Positions 12,866 through 15,154 of a stretch of DNA of 15,154 bases are shown here, in pieces. The notes under the pieces are model-generated. The model did not search any database. It was not told where the DNA came from and saw nothing but the letters and a program-made list of their open reading frames with translations. Every line of letters starts with the position of its first letter. Within the stretch, counting starts at the first letter, position 1. Position numbers and translations under genes: made by a program. Source of the stretch: CAZMOK01 sp964567785 (GTDB lineage Bacteria > Bacteroidota > Bacteroidia > Bacteroidales > JAGOPY01); contig CAZMOK010000067.1 of the NCBI GenBank assembly GCA_964567785.1, positions 1 through 15,154 of the forward strand. The letters are read 5' to 3'.

Positions 12866-14359
12866 ATGATTTCTTATTTTAAGGCCGGTCTGATTGCATT
12901 GGGATTAATGATCCTCACTGCCGGCAGGATCAATGCCCAGGTCGATACTGTGAAGCTGACTCTTGAGGAAGTAATTGAAATCGCAAGTGTACAATCGCCT
13001 GATGCACTCATTGCCAAGCACCAGTTTCGGACAAACTACTGGCAATACAGGTCCTTTAAGGCCGAGTATCTGCCTTTGATCCGGGTAGATGCAACAATTC
13101 CGGATATTAGCCGGCAATTCAGGACAATCCCCGTTCAGAACGGTCCGGATATTTTTCAATATAACAGCCTGGCCAATTATAACCTCAACCTCACTGTTAA
13201 CCAAAGAATAGGATTCACAGGCGGTTCGGTTTTCATGAGATCAGGACTTCAAAGGCTCGATAATTTCTACGCAGATTCTACACTTACGCAATGGCAGTCT
13301 GTGCCGCTGATAATAGGTTACAGCCAGCCTATCTTCCAGTTCAATGAATACCGGTACGACCGAAAGATAGAGCCCCTGAGGTATGAAAAAGCAAAGAGGG
13401 AATACCTGGAAGCCAAGGAACAGGTTAAGATTACAGCAACCAATCATTTTTTCAACCTTTTGCTGGCACAGATAGAAAAAGAGATTGCCCTCAAGAATCT
13501 ATACAACTATGATACACTTTATAATATAGCCAGGGGCCGTTTCAATCTTGGTAAAATTGCTGAAAATGATCTGCTTCAACTTGAGCTGAACTATTTACGG
13601 GCTGAATCGTCAGTTGACCAGGCCGACCTTAATTATGAGAACATGCTCTTTAAACTGAAATCGTACCTGAGACTGAAAGACGACAGCCGTATAGAACTTA
13701 TCCCTCCAAATGAAACCTATCACTTTGATGTAAGCGCTGCAAAGGCCATTGCCGAGGCAAAGAAAAACACTTCACAGGCCATCGATTTCGAGGAGCGTTT
13801 GCTTGAAGCCGAGAGCAGTGTCAGGAGGGCTAAAATGGACGGGCGTTTCGATGCTGATGTGTACCTTGAATATGGCCTCACGCAGAGTGCCTACCAGTTT
13901 GATGAAGTATACACAAAACCGGAAGACCAGCAAAGACTTAGTCTTGGTTTGAGTATGCCAATTGTTGACTGGGGTGTTGCCAAGGGAAGGATCAAGCGTG
14001 CCGAATCATTCCAGGAGCTTGAAATGACTGCTGTTGAACAGGAAGTCATAGATTTTGAGCAAAACGTTTTCCTGGAAGTCATGCAGTTCAATATGCAGAA
14101 AGACCAGATAACCATTGCTGCAAAAGCTGATACTGTAGCACAGAAAAGATTTGATGTTACACAGAAAAGGTATATGATTGGGAAGGTGAATGATGTGCTT
14201 GAACTCAACAACGCCCAGATAGATAACGACAATGCAAAGAAAGGTTATTTCCAGGTATTGAGAAGCTATTGGGTCAACTATTACCAGTTGCGAAGGAGCA
14301 CTCTTTATAACTTCCGGAATAACCAGATGCTGATATTTGATATCAGGGAGATAATGTAG
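12866..14359 (+). CDS. TolC-family outer-membrane efflux protein
   Basis: Product of 497 aa with a signal peptide (1-24, cleavage after Ala24 in INAQ). The rest has the two-fold pattern of long amphipathic helices and short strand pairs of outer-membrane factors: first helical half at about 175-290 (KREYLEAKEQVKITATNHFF and onward) and second half at about 370-490 (KAD-TVAQKRFDVTQKRYMIG and so on), with an APxVDWG-like strand (LSMPIVDWGVAKG) before the second half. Trimers form the channel that links periplasm to outside for tripartite exporters. It directly follows the ABC permease and could also serve the RND pump upstream. The length is normal for Bacteroidota members. Confidence 0.87.
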   Translation: MISYFKAGLIALGLMILTAGRINAQVDTVKLTLEEVIEIASVQSPDALIAKHQFRTNYWQYRSFKAEYLPLIRVDATIPDISRQFRTIPVQNGPDIFQYNSLANYNLNLTVNQRIGFTGGSVFMRSGLQRLDNFYADSTLTQWQSVPLIIGYSQPIFQFNEYRYDRKIEPLRYEKAKREYLEAKEQVKITATNHFFNLLLAQIEKEIALKNLYNYDTLYNIARGRFNLGKIAENDLLQLELNYLRAESSVDQADLNYENMLFKLKSYLRLKDDSRIELIPPNETYHFDVSAAKAIAEAKKNTSQAIDFEERLLEAESSVRRAKMDGRFDADVYLEYGLTQSAYQFDEVYTKPEDQQRLSLGLSMPIVDWGVAKGRIKRAESFQELEMTAVEQEVIDFEQNVFLEVMQFNMQKDQITIAAKADTVAQKRFDVTQKRYMIGKVNDVLELNNAQIDNDNAKKGYFQVLRSYWVNYYQLRRSTLYNFRNNQMLIFDIREIM

Positions 14360-14428
14360 GATTCTACACCCGGCAAAAAGTAGCAGGTTTACCAACAGAC
14401 TTATAACAAGGTAGTAATGGAAAATCTC

Positions 14429-14436
14429 TATCTTTG
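14429..14436 (+). promoter_or_regulatory. Candidate -7 box before the peroxiredoxin gene
   Basis: TATCTTTG matches TAnnTTTG exactly, 36 bases upstream of the ATG at 14473, and is the same octamer as in the tRNA-Gly promoter. No TTTG element is seen at the expected upstream distance, so the promoter may be helped by an activator or the call may be partial. Confidence 0.55.
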
Positions 14437-14472
14437 CTTTTAATTAATGGTTACAACGAAGATTGAAACGTT

Positions 14473-15075
14473 ATGGCAGTTTTAGTAGGAAAAAAGGCAC
14501 CTCTGTTCGAAGCGGAAGCAGTGGTGAACGGTGGCGAATTTGTTGAGAAATTCTCACTTTCCCAGTATATAGGCAAGAAACATGTGATCTTCTTCTTTTA
14601 CCCGGGAGATTTTACCGCTCTTTGCCCAACTGAGATCCTTGCCTTTCAGGATAAACTGGAAGAATTTGAAAAAAGGGACGTAGCAGTTGTGGGCTGTTCG
14701 GTCGATTCTAAACACACACACCTGGCATGGCTTAAAACCGAGCAGAAAGATGGCGGAATACAGGGGATAGCTTTTCCTTTAGTTTCCGATCTTTCCAAAA
14801 CAATTGCCGAGAACTATGACGTGCTGGCCGGTGAGTATGATTATAATGAAGAAGGTGAAATGGAATTCGACGGAATACCTATGGCTTACAGGGGGTTGTT
14901 CCTTATCGACAAGCAGGGAATTATCCGCCACCAGGTCGTGAATGACCTGTCGCTGGGAAGAAGTATTGCTGAAGCCCTTCGTATGGTCGACGCTCTGCAG
15001 CACTTTGAGGAGTACGGTGAAGCCTGCCCGGCAGACTGGCAACCCGGAGACAATGGGGTGAAGGATACACCCTGA
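14473..15075 (+). CDS. 2-Cys peroxiredoxin (AhpC/Prx1 family)
   Basis: Product of 200 aa, a thiol peroxidase reducing hydrogen peroxide and organic hydroperoxides in the cytoplasm. The peroxidatic Cys51 lies in FYPGDFTALCPTE, the family hallmark, and the resolving Cys185 in GEACPADW. A segment absent from small AhpC proteins (about 119-137, EYDYNEEGEMEFDGIPMAYR) carries an acidic loop. The usual GGLG motif is GGIQ (residues 96-99) and the C-terminus has no Tyr-Phe tail, a pattern linked in this family to resistance to over-oxidation. The electron donor is not in the window (no ahpF or thioredoxin gene). A candidate promoter precedes it and a terminator follows, so it is probably monocistronic. 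Its gene name is uncertain (ahpC or prx). Confidence 0.92.
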   Translation: MAVLVGKKAPLFEAEAVVNGGEFVEKFSLSQYIGKKHVIFFFYPGDFTALCPTEILAFQDKLEEFEKRDVAVVGCSVDSKHTHLAWLKTEQKDGGIQGIAFPLVSDLSKTIAENYDVLAGEYDYNEEGEMEFDGIPMAYRGLFLIDKQGIIRHQVVNDLSLGRSIAEALRMVDALQHFEEYGEACPADWQPGDNGVKDTP

Positions 15076-15111
15076 AGGATATCCGCAGCCCCCATTCGGA
15101 TAGATAAATAT

Positions 15112-15144
15112 AAAGCCATCAAAAAAGTATCCTGATGGCTTTTC
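15112..15144 (+). terminator. Rho-independent terminator after the peroxiredoxin gene
   Basis: AAAGCCATCA (15112-15121) pairs perfectly with TGATGGCTTT (15133-15142) across an 11-base loop, with Ts at the end of the second arm. It closes the last transcript of the window. Confidence 0.8.
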
Positions 15145-15154
15145 TAGTCCTACT

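Overview
The window looks like chromosomal DNA of a Bacteroidota bacterium, probably of the Bacteroidales/Marinilabiliales kind. The evidence is: promoter boxes of the Bacteroidota type (TAnnTTTG), start codons mostly without Shine-Dalgarno sequences, ExbB/ExbD/TonB and efflux proteins with Bacteroidota-style sequences, a TPR-sensor protein of a kind common in that phylum, and moderate GC. No insertion sequence, integrase, phage gene, CRISPR array or rRNA was seen.

Layout. Bases 1-102 are the tail of a membrane-anchored protein, followed by a strong terminator. At 393-2335 lies an exbB-exbD-tonB operon, which powers TonB-dependent outer-membrane transport. Two tRNA genes follow, Gly(GCC) and Leu(TAA), each with its own terminator. 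At about 2742-5606 there is a two-gene unit: a small peptidase-E (S51) fold protein that has lost its catalytic Ser and His, then a TPR-transmembrane-class III adenylate cyclase with an intact catalytic site. Convergent to it, on the minus strand (5670-7037), is an orphan TrpB2-type tryptophan synthase beta subunit. Its 5' leader (7055-7193) holds a 19-residue leader peptide with three consecutive Trp codons, a terminator, and a competing antiterminator pairing: a complete transcription-attenuation switch. Divergent from it are an efflux adaptor and an RND pump (7297-11375), then a MacB/FtsX-type ABC permease without an ATPase and a TolC-like outer-membrane factor (11480-14359). The window closes with a 2-Cys peroxiredoxin and its terminator.

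How the parts fit. The efflux genes could together supply a tripartite pump: the adaptor and RND protein in one unit, and an outer-membrane channel that might serve both the RND pump and the ABC permease. The TonB operon energises the outer membrane. The trp leader makes the orphan TrpB2 gene respond to charged tRNA-Trp, which implies a role in tryptophan supply although no other trp gene is nearby.

The best candidates for something undescribed are the attenuated orphan trpB2 and the pairing of a catalytically dead S51 protein with a TPR-sensor adenylate cyclase. The first is close to a known RNA class. The function of the second is unknown to me.
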